64,000 bases of DNA from Anastatus disparis (taxonomy: Eukaryota > Arthropoda > Insecta > Hymenoptera > Eupelmidae), in contig JAFFSR010000397.1 of NCBI GenBank assembly GCA_017163975.1, positions 27,501-91,500 of the forward strand. Direction: 5' to 3'. This document shows positions 21,793 to 33,535 of this stretch, piece after piece. Positions within the stretch are counted from its first letter, which is position 1. Each line of letters starts with the position of its first letter. The notes below the pieces were generated by a model. It made no database searches and was not told the origin of the DNA. It saw only the letters and a list, made by a program, of their open reading frames with translations. The translations under genes were made by a program, and so were the position numbers.

Positions 21793-24426
21793 TTACCCTA
21801 TTGAAAATAATGACGTTTTTTGGTGTGCCATGGTTTCAGACGAAAAATTACGTTATTTAATGACATTAAATAACGTCATATTTGAGAAAATGACGTTATC
21901 TTTGTTAAGAAAATTTTGGTTTAAAAAAGTACTTTTCGGCATGACTAACATTGTTGTCCGCTGCTGGGTATAGTGCCACGTCAATCGTGAGCTACTGTGT
22001 TCATCATCTTATTACCATTGAGTACTGACGCTGGTAGACATCCTCTCGCAAGTATAAGATGTTCGACTCATGTAAGGTACCCAAATATCTCGCCCTATAA
22101 AATAGTATATTACGTTCCGAGGTATGGAACAGGCTTATTATATGCGCGTGTTAGTTGCTGACGCCTCGCAAAGCAAAACACGCCCATATGATGAGCCTTT
22201 TTTGTGCCGAGGAGCGTATACGATTTTCCTTTATGCCCGTCTGAAACTTTGCCATCCCAAAAAAATGAAAATTCATTTTTAAGTAAAAAAATACATTGAA
22301 AACGACTTTGAGTGAAAAGTCATTTAATACTTTAGTTTGCTGTAGGGCGCATGCACAAGCAACTATAGCATATGTTGAGAGCGTGAAAGGGAGAGAGAAA
22401 GAGAAAAAGAATCGAAAATAAATAATTCATTTTATTTAATAATTCAAATAAATAAAACGCTTAAAAAAACAAGAAAATACGCGTAAGAACATGAATATAT
22501 AAGTATTTTATTTGTATTTTTATTTCTGAAGTGTCTAAAAGTGTGCTGTAAGTGTCGTGAAAAAAATATTGTGCGTTGAAAAAAATTGTGTATACATAAA
22601 AGAAATGTGAGAAAACCGAGCATGTGTATCCTATAGCTGCTAACATAGAATATACAGTAAATATTCAAATGATGATTCATATAAAAAGAAAATGCGTTAT
22701 TATAATGTGTGTTTCATAATTTTAACATTTATAAGTGAGTTGGATGTATAATAGCAGAAGTTAGACATACTGACCAGGAGAGTACCCGACCTTCGAGAAA
22801 CGGATTTAGCTAAAACTGCAGGATAGGATTTTTTGATGAAAAAAAAAAGAACCCGTGTTTTTTCTTTCCTTTGAATAGGCCCCATGGATGTAGATATAGA
22901 CATTTTTTCGAAAATATAATGAAAAAGAGCTTTTATAAGATCTTAAATAACCAAACAAATAAGACTCTCACAAAAAAACGTATGTAAAATAAAATAAAGT
23001 ACAGATTCAATTCTTTAATTTAAGCTTTGTAGCATTAAAAAAGCTTGTGTGGTTCAAAAGTTACAGGCGATTAAAATATGCTTATGAAATAGCGTAAAAA
23101 ATTGATATGTTACACACTAAAAATATTAATGAATATGCAGTAATTTTCAATTAGGCACAACTTTTGAACCACACAAGCTTTTTCAATGCAAAAAAGCTTA
23201 AATTTATTATTTTCGGACTATATCATATGTACACAGTAAAAAATTTTGTATAATTCGTCAAATTCTTTTTTTTACAAAAATTTTTGTATTAAAATTTTAC
23301 AAACATGTTTGTAAAATCAACATAAAAATTCGTCTAATTTAAAAATTTTTGTGTACTTTTAAAATGAATACAAAAATTTTTGTAGAATTAACACTGGGAG
23401 TTTATTATTTTTACAAACATGTGTGTACTTAGTTATTCAAATAATCTCATACTTTCAATAATTATATATTAGCATTATTATTATTATATGCAATAAAAAT
23501 GCCATAAATGCAAGGTAAATTTTAGTTTGTAAATATTAATTTCTGCTAACCAAGAGAGCATCAGACCTCCAGATCACGGATTTTGCTCTAACTTTGAGAT
23601 AAGTTATCAGATGACAAATATGGAAAAATCCAAAGTTGTAGACTCCAAAGCTCAATATTTCCCTAGTTGCAGGCAATCAAAGTAAATCACTAAAAAAGTT
23701 ACTAGATTTTCAAGCCCTTATAGTTCTTTAACATTAACAGCTAGAAGCTTAAAACTGTTTTTAAATGAAAGCTGAACTCAAATCCTTTCGAAATAGCATC
23801 TATAGCATATCTAAATATTATTTTTTCCCAAAGTTACAGCGTTATAAAAATTTGACCTAAATTTCCTTTTAAAAACGTTAATTAATAATAAAAGCTAAAA
23901 TGTAGTATAAATTTTATAACACTGTAGCTATGAGAGAAAATAATATTTTGATATGCTATAAATGCTATTTCAAAAGGATTTGAGCTCAGCTTTCATTTAA
24001 AACTAACTAGGAGAGTGTCACACCTCCGGATCACGGATTTTGCTCAAACTTAGGGATAAGTTTTCAGATGATAAAATATGAAAAAAGCTAAAGTTATAGT
24101 CATAAATACTCAATATTTCCCTAGTTACAGGCAATTAAAGTAAATCACTAAAAAAGTTACTAGATTTTTAAACGCATATAGTTCTTTAGCATCAATAGCT
24201 ACAATCTTGAAACTTTTTTTAAATTAAAGCTGAGCTCAAATCCTTTCGAAACAGTAGTTACAGCATATCAAAATATTATTTTTTTCCAAAGTTAGAGCGT
24301 AATAAGGATTGGACCTAATTTCAACTTTTATTATTAATTAATGTTTTTAAAAGAAAAATCAGGTCCAATGTTTATTTTTATCGACGTCTTTTGATGACGT
24401 TATAAAAATACGTCATTATTTTCAAT
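21793..24426. mobile_element. TIR element CCCTATTG with internal fold-back repeats
   Basis: CCCTATTGAAAATAATGACG at 21793 is mirrored by CGTCATTATTTTCAATAGGG ending at 24426. It begins immediately after the right arm of the preceding element, so one inserted into or beside the other. Subterminal GACGTTAT/ATAACGTC palindromes lie near the left end (21842-21900). The interior holds three units of a repeat described separately. No transposase; no TSD could be confirmed. Confidence 0.78.
22770..24370. repeat. GAGAG...GATCACGGATTTTGCTC repeat units
   Basis: Three diverged units begin at about 22775, 23550 and 24008 with the pattern AGGAGAGTGTCACACCTCCG, GATCACGGATTTTGCTC, AACTT..GATAAGTTTTCAGATG. 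The second unit (23690-24000) folds back on itself around an axis near 23870: ctcaaatcctttcgaaatag pairs with ctatttcaaaaggatttgag. Related units occur at 51025 and 52000. Confidence 0.8.
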
Positions 24427-24703
24427 AGGGCGAGCATTTCGAACAACCCAAAAAAGTTGGATTTCCAACCCGACAAGTTTGACTCGAGTATTAAGTTATG
24501 TCACCCAAAAAATTGGGTATTCGCATATTTATGCAGCCCAGAAAGCTCAATATTAAGACGGCTTCTTTTTTCGAGATTTTACAAATAAGAGCTCTATTAA
24601 CGACATACAGAAATAGTGCATATCGTAACTAATACGGAAAAATGAATTTTTTCTCCTAGGAATGTTTTATGAAAAGGACGCACGAAAAAAAAATCATTTT
24701 ACC
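24427..24703. other. Unassigned DNA with CCCAAAAA..TTGG motifs
   Basis: Short recurrent cccaaaaaagttgg / cacccaaaaaattggg words occur, but no defined element or gene. Confidence 0.35.
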
Positions 24704-24867
24704 AACACGGTGAGCAAAAACCGATTTTTGGTGCCTGTTTTGCTTGAGCAAAATACCACATTGTCTCACTAGTTAGCAAAATAACTATTTTGCTCATTAA
24801 TGACGGAGTGTGGTATTTTGCTCACTCAAAACCAGACACCGAAAATCGGATTCCGCTCACCTTGTCG
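24704..24867. repeat. 164-bp hairpin (MITE-like)
   Basis: Arms CACGGTGAGCAAAAACCGAT and ATCGGATTCCGCTCACCTTG pair imperfectly. The pairing continues inward through tggtgcctg...caaaataccaca and tgtggtattttgctc...ccagacacc. GAGCAAAATA-like words recur. Probably a small palindromic TE. Confidence 0.7.
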
Positions 24868-25017
24868 GAAAAAATTTTATACCCCACTCCTGGCTGAATA
24901 GGTCCCTCACTCGTCTTTTTTTGACACTTTCGCTACGTTTGGGTGCCAAAATGACTTGTGAGGGAATGACCTATTTTGCTCACTATTAGAGTAATGTTCT
25001 ATTTCTATTAGCAGATA

Positions 25018-25125
25018 CTAACAATATTTTTCTGTTCGCCATTCGCAAAGCTCCATTTCGTGACCGCTCGATCAGAGGAGTATCAAAATTAAGCTTTGCG
25101 GACGGTGAATGGAAAAATATTGTTT
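25018..25125. repeat. ~108-bp imperfect hairpin
   Basis: aacaatatttttctgttcgc at the left pairs with a gaatggaaaaatattgtt arm at the right, with AAGCT/AGCTTTGCG near the loop. Confidence 0.65.
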
Positions 25126-26376
25126 TTAACTTGTAAGAAAAAATGATTTTATTATCGTGGAGCTGTTTTCATCTGAGCGAAGCCAGGAGGAAAGTGTTGC
25201 CGTACTAGTTACAAAATCTATTATTGCTTGTTTAGTCTCACTTTGCGAGCATCGTACGGAAGAAGTATAATAACCAAAAACATTTTAAAAAATTGTAATT
25301 CAAGTGAAACTATTAGATAAAAAGAAAAAAACTATAATATTTTCATGAATACCTAAATTGATTGTAACATATAAAACCTAATTCATTTAATTTAAAATGA
25401 TATTATTTTTGAAAATGTCATTTTTTAAGAACAAAATTTTTAAATAAAAATTTTATTAAAAGATTGAATAAATATATACAGCTTAATAACTGTACATCTA
25501 ACATTTGTATAACTAATAACTTTTTAAATATGAACTAATCAAAATTCCAATTAATGATTAAGAACTCTTTAAATATTTTTTCTCAATCACAGTTTCTGTA
25601 TATATTACGTAAACAAATATTTAAAATGTAAGTTGCATGAATATACTTTTCCTATCATATAAAAATTATTTGATGAAAATATATATTTAAAAAAAATTGT
25701 CAATATATACGTATTACAACTTGTTAACGTGATAATTTTGTTTGAACTCCAGTAAAAATGTTTCCAAATGGAGTTAATTATTAAGAAAAATTTTTCAATT
25801 TTTTTCTAACCTTAACAAATTCATAAAATTTATAAAAATATCATTTTCCCATCATTTGAAATGGATATCCCATTAATTAAAGGGTTAATAATAATCAAAC
25901 ATTTTTCAATTTTTTATATAAATTTTTAAATAATTATAAACTTTATCAGTTTAAAAATATAATGATTGGAAATATTGATTTCAATAAACAATAAAATATT
26001 TATATTTTGATATCAAGTAGGTGATGCTTTAATTACTAAATTTAATTTTCTACAATATTAATGCACTCTATTATTTTATTATATTAAATGTTTATTAAAG
26101 TTTTATGAAATTGAAAACGATAAAAATTCGTAGAATATAACATTTCAACTCAAACGAATAAATTCTAAAGCAAATTAACAAAATCTTACAAGTTATTTTT
26201 AGTACAATAATAGTATGAAAAGTTACATATAAATTTAGATAAAATATTTTTTGCAGGATAAAATATGAATTCAAACGAAGATCTTAGTTACTTTTTAAAC
26301 AATATTAGTAAGAAAAGTTACCTTACAATAATAGGAACATATATAAATATATGTATATAAATACATATAAAGTGAT
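25126..26376. other. AT-rich spacer, no recognised gene
   Basis: Extremely AT-rich, without ORFs over 60 codons. Lies downstream (in the transcription sense) of the decayed minus-strand gene. Confidence 0.6.
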
Positions 26377-28407
26377 CTAAGATTTTTCTGAGCTTGTACA
26401 GCTCTTTTCATCTGATGAATCGCTGCTATCATTATCATCACTAGCTGAAGAACCAATATCATTTTTCTTCATTGTTTCATTTTCTTTCTTGAGTTTAGTT
26501 CTCACTTGCGATATGAGGATCCCTATTTCTCGTCCATATTTATAAATCCGTTTTCTCTATCTGATTTCTCTGTGTTTGTTTTAGCTTTTTGCTTTAACTT
26601 CTCCATCCTCCAATAAATATTGAACATAACCTCCTGTAAATAAAAAAAAATAAGTATCATTCATTTCTTCTAGGTGTTAATTCAATCTGTTATCTGAATC
26701 ATTAGTTTTCTCAACTTGTACTGCTTTTTTCTCAAAAACCTCTGGGATTCAAACATGTGGAACTACTATTTCACGTAGAAATGCCATTATAGTTCTTACT
26801 TTAATAGCTTTCTTCCAATTTTTATATGGTACGGATACTCTACTATTTGAATCGTTTTCGTTAGTAACTGCAGAAGAAACTGTTATACGATTCTTTTTAC
26901 GCACTTCTTCCAACTCTCTTATCAACTTTTCAATCATTTGATCTTTATCCATGTCTTTCTTAAGTTGTGACCCTACTGAAAAATATATATGAGATCTCAT
27001 ATGAGATCTCATATGAGATTTTGGCACGAGAACTCATATGAGATCTCATATGAGATCTCATTTATATTTTACATTTTCAACCCTACTAAAAAATATATAT
27101 GAGATCTCATATGAGATCCCGTATGAGATCTCATATATATTTTCTATTTTCAACCCTACAAAGAAATATATATGAGATCTCATATGAGATCTCACATGCG
27201 ATCTCATATGAGTTCTCGCATGAGATCACACATTACAATCTCATATGAGATCTCATATGAGATCTCGTATGAGTTCTCATATATACTTTATATTTTCAAC
27301 CCCTACTGAAATATCTATATGAGATCTCATATAGATTTTTCAGTCGGGGTTGAAAATATAAAGTAAATATGAGATCTCATACGAGATCTTATATGAGATC
27401 TCATATGAGATTGTAATATGAGATCTCATGCGAGAACTCATATGAGATCGCATGTGAGATCTCATATGAGATCTCATTTATATTTCTTAGTAGGGTTGAA
27501 AATAGAAAATATATATGAGATCTCATACGGGATCTCATATGAGATCTGATATGAGATTGCATATGAGATCTCATGTGGGATCTCATTTGAGATCGCATGT
27601 GAGATCTCGTATGAGATCTCATATATATTTTTTAGTGGGGTTCAAAATGTCAAATATAAATGAGATCTCATATATATTTTTCAGTAGGGGAAATATTTGG
27701 CAAACTTTCATCCATATAAAAAATTAATTGATTTTTATTTAATACTTCAATTTTTTTTCGCATTTCTTGTTCAGCTTTTTTTACGCTTACAGGAGCTACT
27801 GGATACTGAAAAAGAAAATGAACATATTTGTTTTAGAAAAATACATATAATGAAGTAAGAATATATGAAATTCGATACAAAAATTATATTGTGATTACGA
27901 GTTTATCTTCAATAAAATAAATACATACTTTTTGAATCTTCCCTTTTTTCTTTATGCAAACTTTTTTGGACTTCTCTATCTCTAAACCTTGTTTTGCTAA
28001 TTCATATATAACAATATTTTGTCATTTGTTTGGTTTCAGCCATCTTTTTGATTTGTCTATTAATGTAGCTTTATTACCTTAAAAATAAAAAAATTAGTTT
28101 TTCACTTAATACTTTAGCTTTTATTATTAATTATACTTACAGGATATGCCTAAAATTGCAGCTGGTTCATATATAACCTCACATCAGTCGCTATGTATGC
28201 ATCATATAAGAAGGTAGTTTTAAGTGGATTGAAATGTTGGATGTCTTTAACATCGATGATGATCAGGTCCCTTTCGCCAACATACAAGCGAATGGCAGCA
28301 TAAAATTTTTCAACTTTGCTTTTCTTACTTTTTATAATTTCACCATGATTACTACTTTCCTCCTCAGAAAATCCACTTTCATTTTTCTCATTTTTATTAC
28401 ACTCCAT
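26377..28407 (-). pseudogene. Decayed multi-exon gene, BEN-type insect protein-like
   Basis: Minus strand. Exon 1 starts at ATG 28407 and carries KFYAAIRLYVGERDLIIIDV..DIQHFNPLKTT, then YEPAAILGISC after a 2-bp frame change. Intron 1 is 28140-28078 (GTAAGT donor, TTTAAG acceptor). Exon 2 (28077-27929) encodes NKATLIDKSKRWLKPNK-stop-QNIVIYELAK... KGKIQK. Intron 2 is 27928-27806 (GTATGT donor, TTTCAG acceptor). Exon 3 (27805 on) encodes YPVAPVSVKKAEQEMRKKIE. After a satellite block, 26975-26749 encodes DKDQMIEKLIRELEEVRKKN and KNWKKAIKVRTIMAFLREIV, and an acidic Ser/Asp tail ends at TAG 26377-26379. Codon phase is preserved across both introns, so splicing was once real. The pattern recalls insect proteins with an N-terminal block of this type and a C-terminal BEN domain; the BEN domain itself is not visible. 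A TGA, a TA-slippage frameshift and the satellite make it dead. Confidence 0.55.
26978..27690. repeat. 12-bp palindromic satellite ATATGAGATCTC
   Basis: Dozens of copies of a 12-bp unit that is its own reverse complement (GAGATCTCATAT) occur in runs separated by tatattttcaaccctactgaaaaatata spacer text. The whole block is also a large inverted repeat with its axis near 27330, where the spacer changes orientation (ctgaaatat / atttttcag). Conservative changes include cgagatc and catgcgatc. The M-R-S-H-repeat ORFs on both strands are translations of the array. It lies between exon 3 and the next exon of the decayed gene. Confidence 0.93.
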
Positions 28408-28489
28408 TATAGTACAAATTTTTCATAATATTAAAACTTATATAAAAATTTATCTTTTAAGAGATTCATTCTAAAAAATAATAAGAATT

Positions 28490-28800
28490 CATTACGATTA
28501 TAATTTATAGCTCTTAATCTTTCATTATATTATAATAATACAACACCAAGTTTGCTCATACGGACGTTTCTTTTAGCGCAATTACTTGCTTAAGAAAACA
28601 TAAAATAGCTTTAAAAACGGCTTTTAACAAGCCAAACTTGTTGTAAACAATAATTAAAAAAATCATTCACGATTATAATTGAAGCTCTTAACCTCTCAGT
28701 ACACATAATAAAATCAAGTAGTGCTTTCTTATACGAACGATATCTTTTTGCGAAATTATTTGCTTACACTAACAAGTCAAACTTGTTTAAAAAAAATCGC
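28490..28800. repeat. Diverged direct repeat (~175-bp period)
   Basis: Two copies (about 28490-28640 and 28665-28800) share ttacgattataattta / cacgattataattgaagctc, a TTGC...ATTA..TTGCTTA block and aagcc/aagtcAAACTTGTT. They lie just upstream of the decayed gene. Function unknown. Confidence 0.6.
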
Positions 28801-29345
28801 TGGTGCAAAACTTTTAATTTATATGATATAATTTTTGCAAAATAAATCTTTTTGTTGTTTCATACTTTATTATGTTTTATTATTAATAATGAATAGTTAT
28901 AATTTCCTACTAAAATTAAATCACTACTTCACCAGCGATTATTTTCTACTTGCTATTCAAGTGTTTTTTACAACTGCAAAAGTATTAGATCGATAACTTT
29001 ATATGCTTAAAACTTGACAAAAAATGAATAAAAAATTTTTGTAAAAATAGCTGCAAATAGCATTTTTAGAGCCCTTTCCAAATCTTATTTCAAATTTTTT
29101 CTAGCTCAATTATTTAAAAAACTACAGCTGATTAAAGAAAAATGCAAAAATGAAAAAAATTTCAAAATTGCCAAAGCGACTATTTTTTTTTAAATATTGT
29201 TGAAAAAATGTAAGTAAGCTAAAAAGAAAGCATTTAAAGAATACTTTAAAATGCTAATTTTAAATTTTTTCTAGGATCAAAATTGAAGAAGATACGCTTT
29301 TTCAAAGTCGGAGCAAAAATTTGATAACCTGCTCAGAATTATTGC
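28801..29345. other. AT-rich spacer, no recognised gene
   Basis: No ORF or repeat that I can support. Homopolymer-rich. Confidence 0.5.
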
Positions 29346-29580
29346 CCGGTACTGTATATATATATATATACACACACATATATATCTTCCTATATTATAT
29401 AGATATTTAAAAAAATTTAGTTACCCTCCCCCCCATGGCCCCTCATGTCTCTTCATACTTTATTTAACTTCATTATTAACGTAAATTTACATTATTTTAT
29501 ACATATATTTTATAAAAAGATGCAACCCTCCCCATGTCCCCCCCCCAGAAACCCCCCATCTAAATACATTATTATTCATG
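29346..29580 (-). repeat. TA/CA microsatellite plus C-rich repeat end
   Basis: A (TA)n(CA)n run is followed by atcttcctatattatatagat and poly-C patches at 29425-29570. Its reverse complement resembles 39655-39890 in order: G-rich patches, GAGGGTTAA-like word, then ctatataatataggaagat and (TA)n. The two are inverted copies of one repeat end. The TCTTCCTATATTATATAG word could be a Helitron-like terminus, but that is conjecture. Confidence 0.6.
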
Positions 29581-29954
29581 TTTCTTTTTTCAAAAAGAAT
29601 AATTTAAAAGAATAAGTTGATATATAAGGATATTGTCTTCCATATGTTGATTTTTTTAATATGATAATATTAAAGGGAATCCGACCCGGTGTTAGTTTAA
29701 TAATTACAGGCTAGACATACTATACCGAAAACTGTGACTACCGAAGAATGATCAATCACTTCTGTGACTAACAACCAACCGATAATCAATGAGGTTGAAT
29801 TTTTGAAGATTCGTGATATAAATGACATTACATGTTATATATTCTTAATATATTTTATTTTATGTATTGTATATGAATATGCACGAATTGTATACGAACT
29901 CATAAAAATGTAGCTTATAATACTTATAAAGAAACAGCTTTAGCGATGAATTGA
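29581..29954. other. Unassigned, possible upstream Helitron relic
   Basis: Short in-frame fragment NEVEFLKIRDIND on the plus strand, otherwise AT-rich. May be decayed coding sequence leading into the helicase. Confidence 0.3.
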
Positions 29955-31425
29955 ATTGAACACGAAAATCAGATTTATTATTCTTTTGAAGAAGCATATC
30001 AAGTTATGTTACCAATACAGTAACGTAAATTTTTTGCATGTTTTTTTTCATGTGAAAATATTTAAAGTAAAATTATTTGGGACAAATATAAAACATTTTT
30101 TACAGAGAATTTTAAAGAAAACAAAGATAATAAAGCTCTATCCGATATTAATCAAATATTAAATTTAGAAGATATGTCATGTGAAAATTTTGGTTTACCA
30201 GAACCAAATAAAACATATGTTGAAGAAAATGAAGAAATTAATGATGAAGTTATAAAATGATGATAAAAAAAATGTTTAAAATGATGATAAAAAAAATATT
30301 TTTGAACAAATAGTAAATAATTAACAAAAAATATTTTTCATAGATGGACCAGGAGGTTTTGGAAAAACTTTCTTATACAAAACATTAATATACCATTACA
30401 TAAGTATTATAAAAAATTTTTATCGATGGCCCGGACAGGCATAGCTTTGATTTTATTATTTAAAGGTTTAACGAGTCATAGAACTTTCAGATTACCATTA
30501 GTTTTAAATAACATTGAAAGTGCATTTTTAAAATTTGATTCAGATGAAAAAAAATTAAGAGAAACGGATGGTAAGAAGCATCAATGATTCCTCAAAACCT
30601 TTAGAAATCGTAGACAAAACATTAAAGAATGTTTGTCGTAATGATAAAAGTTTTAGTGGAAAATAATTATTTTAGGTGGAGATTTTCGACAAATTCTATC
30701 AGTATTAAAATATGGAAGAAGAAATACTATTATTTAAGAGACTATAAAGTATTCAAATCTTTGGCTTCCATTTCATATTTTTAAATTAAGAAAACATAAT
30801 ATCTAATGTCGACAATTTTTCTTTATTTTTATTAAATATCGGAGAAGGAAAAGTTGATTCATTTGTTATTCCAAAAGAATGGAAAACTAAAGACGTTTGT
30901 GATAAAATTTATAAAAACATTGACGAAATTTTTTGTTTTTTTTAAAATGTTATTTTAAGTACACATAATAAAGAAGTAAACATTTTAAATAATAAAACAT
31001 TAAAATTAATTAACAATTAAACAATAACTTATTATAGTATTGATAATGCAACGTATAAAGGTGTAGATCAAACATATTATTTAAATATAACATAAAAGCT
31101 GAAATTATTACAGGAGAGAATGATGGAAATAAAATTTTTACACCAAGAATAACATTAAATACTAACAAATCATCGTCATTATCATTTATTTTATATAGAA
31201 AAAAAATTTTCTATTGTTTTAGCATTTGCGATAACTATAAATAAATCTCAAGGTCAAAGTTTTAAAAATGTTTGTATAAATATTAAAAAACCTTTAATTT
31301 CTCACGGTAAATTATACGTTGTTCTTTCACGCTGTAAAAATGTAAATAAAATATATGTTCCAAGTGAATCAGAAAATAATGATACTATACCTAATATAGC
31401 GTGGATAGAAATATTAGAAAAATAA
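29955..31425 (+). pseudogene. Helitron PIF1-like helicase relic
   Basis: Plus-strand fragments in family order: AYQVMLPIQ, then (frame change) WDKYKTFFTENFKENKD, MSCENFGLPEPNKTYVEE, the Walker A segment FFIDGPGGFGKTFLYKTL near 30345, a decayed middle with many stops, and near the C-terminus SIVLAFAITINKSQGQSFKN (motif V), PLISHGKLYVVLSRCKNVNK (motif VI), ending at TAA 31423-31425. These are hallmarks of the PIF1-type helicase half of Helitron Rep-Hel proteins, which unwinds DNA during rolling-circle transposition. Numerous frameshifts and stops show it is dead. The N-terminal Rep half is missing. Confidence 0.85.
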
Positions 31426-31659
31426 ATTTATTATGATTTAACATAAAATTTTGAAAATTTATCAATATTAAATTTTGTATTTCTACATTAATTATTTTCA
31501 ACACGTTATATAATAAATTAATTTTTATTTTTTACAAGTAACATTTATATTAATTATTTACTAATAATAAAATTGTAAAATATTAAAATTATCATAATCT
31601 TAATATAAAAATTAATAATAAAAATTTAAATATATACATAAATAATATTAAAAAAATGA

Positions 31660-32485
31660 TGGAATGGAACCCAAATTGAAGGCAATCATGTTAAAGTAGA
31701 TGATGCCATTGATCAATGTATGACAGAAGATTTGAATAATCAAACTTAAGAGGCGGTCGGAACCAAATCGGTGACTTAGTTCGGTGCTTGTAATAAATGC
31801 TTATAATAATTTATTCATTTATTAATATGGTAAAAATATAGTCATTTCCTCTAGCCGTATATATAAAGAATAATTTAAAATAGTTAAAGCCACAAAAATA
31901 TACAAAATATTGTTATAAAGCGAAAAATGCCACCTAACAATCGACATGACAGTTTTTTGCATGCGGTATATGTCAAGTCAGTTTGATATTTGTAATAAAT
32001 GCTTATAATAATTAATTTACTTATTTATATGGTAAAAATATAGTCATTTTCTATAGTCATGTATATAAAGAATAATTTAAAATAGTTAAAGCCATAAAAA
32101 TATAGAAAATATTATCGTAAAGCGAAAAATGCTGACTTGATATATACCACAAGTCACCGATTTGGTTCCGACCGCCTCTTAAGACCATTTAAATTATGAG
32201 GAAGAATACGAATATTATTTAGAAAGCCTAAATGATAATATTTCAGATGATACAGAAATTTCTCGATTAAATAATATTATCAATTTATACAATGGCGAAA
32301 ATGACGAAAAACTTGAATACAATAATTGGAAAAAGGTACCGAAATATTATAAATGTTACGTTAATAAAATTATAGAATATAAAATCCGAATACGTGAACC
32401 GATAGCAAAATATTATATCAATCAGAATCATCAAATTTATTCTGGATATTTATTAAGATTAGCTAACATTCTTAAGAAAATATAA
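31660..32485 (+). pseudogene. Unrecognised ORF split by a TTAA MITE
   Basis: Left part (to 31745): GNHVKVDDAIDQCMTEDLNN. Right part (from 32183): DHLNYEEEYEYYLESLNDNI, then NWKKVPKYYKCYVNKII, EPIAKYYINQNHQIYSGYLL, ending RLANILKKI at TAA 32483-32485. Joining the parts across one TTAA keeps the frame but reads a TAA stop at the site. The protein has an acidic first half and a basic, Tyr-rich second half; I do not recognise it. It follows the Helitron helicase relic on the same strand, so it may be an accessory ORF or an unrelated captured gene. Confidence 0.4.
31750..32178. mobile_element. 429-bp TTAA-flanked MITE
   Basis: TTAA at 31746-31749 and 32179-32182 flanks inverted ends GAGGCGGTCGGAACCAAATC and GATTTGGTTCCGACCGCCTC. 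Inside there is also a diverged direct repeat (gcttataataatttattcat...gcgaaaaatgc, about 31798-31935 and 32001-32135). Confidence 0.9.
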
Positions 32486-32680
32486 ATAATTAAAAAAATT
32501 ATAAAATTAAGTATTGTAAAAAGTAAATCTAATATTTCACAATTATTTTATTTTATATATAAATATATATATACAGTGTTCCAAAACAATAGATCCCTCT
32601 GAATAACTTTTCAGGATCGCATTTTCCGAGAAAATGTTCAAGACAAAAGTTGTTAAGTTTGATCCAAGGAATCAACAGAT

Positions 32681-33430
32681 GACCTTAGTTTTGACCCCAA
32701 AGTTATTTTTCAAGGTTATTTCAAGGTCAGATTCTTTTTTTTAACTGGAAAGCTCTAACTTCAACCCCAGAAATGAAGAGATCGGGAAATTTCACGTCTA
32801 GGTATGTATTTGACCGTGGGTCACAATTACCTCCTAGGGGTCACATGAAGGTCATTTGAAGTTTAAATGAAAAAATTGAAGCAGATCGTGTTATAAGATG
32901 AATTACAGAACGCAGTCGAACAGTTTGGTTTAATATGATACAAGTAATTGACAGCTGACCTTGGCTTTGACCCTGAGGTTATTTTTCAATGTTATTTCAA
33001 AATCAAATTCTTATTTATGAATGGAAACCCCTAATTTCGACCCCGGAAATGAAGAGATCGGGAAATTTCACGTCCAGATACGTATTTGACCGTAGGGTCA
33101 AAATTACCCCCTAGGGGTCACATGAAGGTCATTTGAAGTTTTAGATAGAAACATTGAAGCAGATCGTGTCATAAGATAAATTATAGAACGCAGTCGAACA
33201 GTTTGGTTTAATATGGTCCAAGGAATTGACAGGTGACCTTGCCTTTGACCTCGAGGTTATTTTTCAAGGTAATTTCAAGGTCGAATTCTTATTTTTGAAT
33301 AGAAACCCCTAATTTTGACCCCGGGAATAAAGAGATCAGGAAATTTTACATCCAGATACGAATTTGACCGCGGGTCGAAATTACTCCCAAGAGGTCACAT
33401 GAAGGTCATTTACAGTTCAAAGACGGAACA
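32681..33430. repeat. ~277-bp subterminal tandem repeat of the mariner
   Basis: Copies start with GACCTT(A/G)G..TTTGACC at 32681, 32957 and 33235; the third is truncated near 33430. Each contains TTTCAAGGTCA-like words, AGAGATC(G/A)GGAAATTT(C/T)AC, GGGGTCACATGAAGGTCATT and GAAGCAGATCGTG. An inverted copy lies at 35290-35600, as expected for subterminal sequences. Confidence 0.85.
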
Positions 33431-33439
33431 GCGAGAAGA

Positions 33440-33535
33440 TTGCATTATAAAATACACAGACACAGACACACACAAACTCAGACAAACAGACGCAAAGACA
33501 AGCAGACACAAATACACAGACACAGTATTTATTAT
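33440..33535. repeat. Short CAGACA-rich microsatellite
   Basis: Repeated acacagacac/acaaacagac units between the mariner repeats and its transposase. Confidence 0.7.

Noticed and set aside
26978..27690. CRISPR-like or operator array
   Set aside because: Units are contiguous 12-mers without unique spacers, in a eukaryotic context. It is a satellite.
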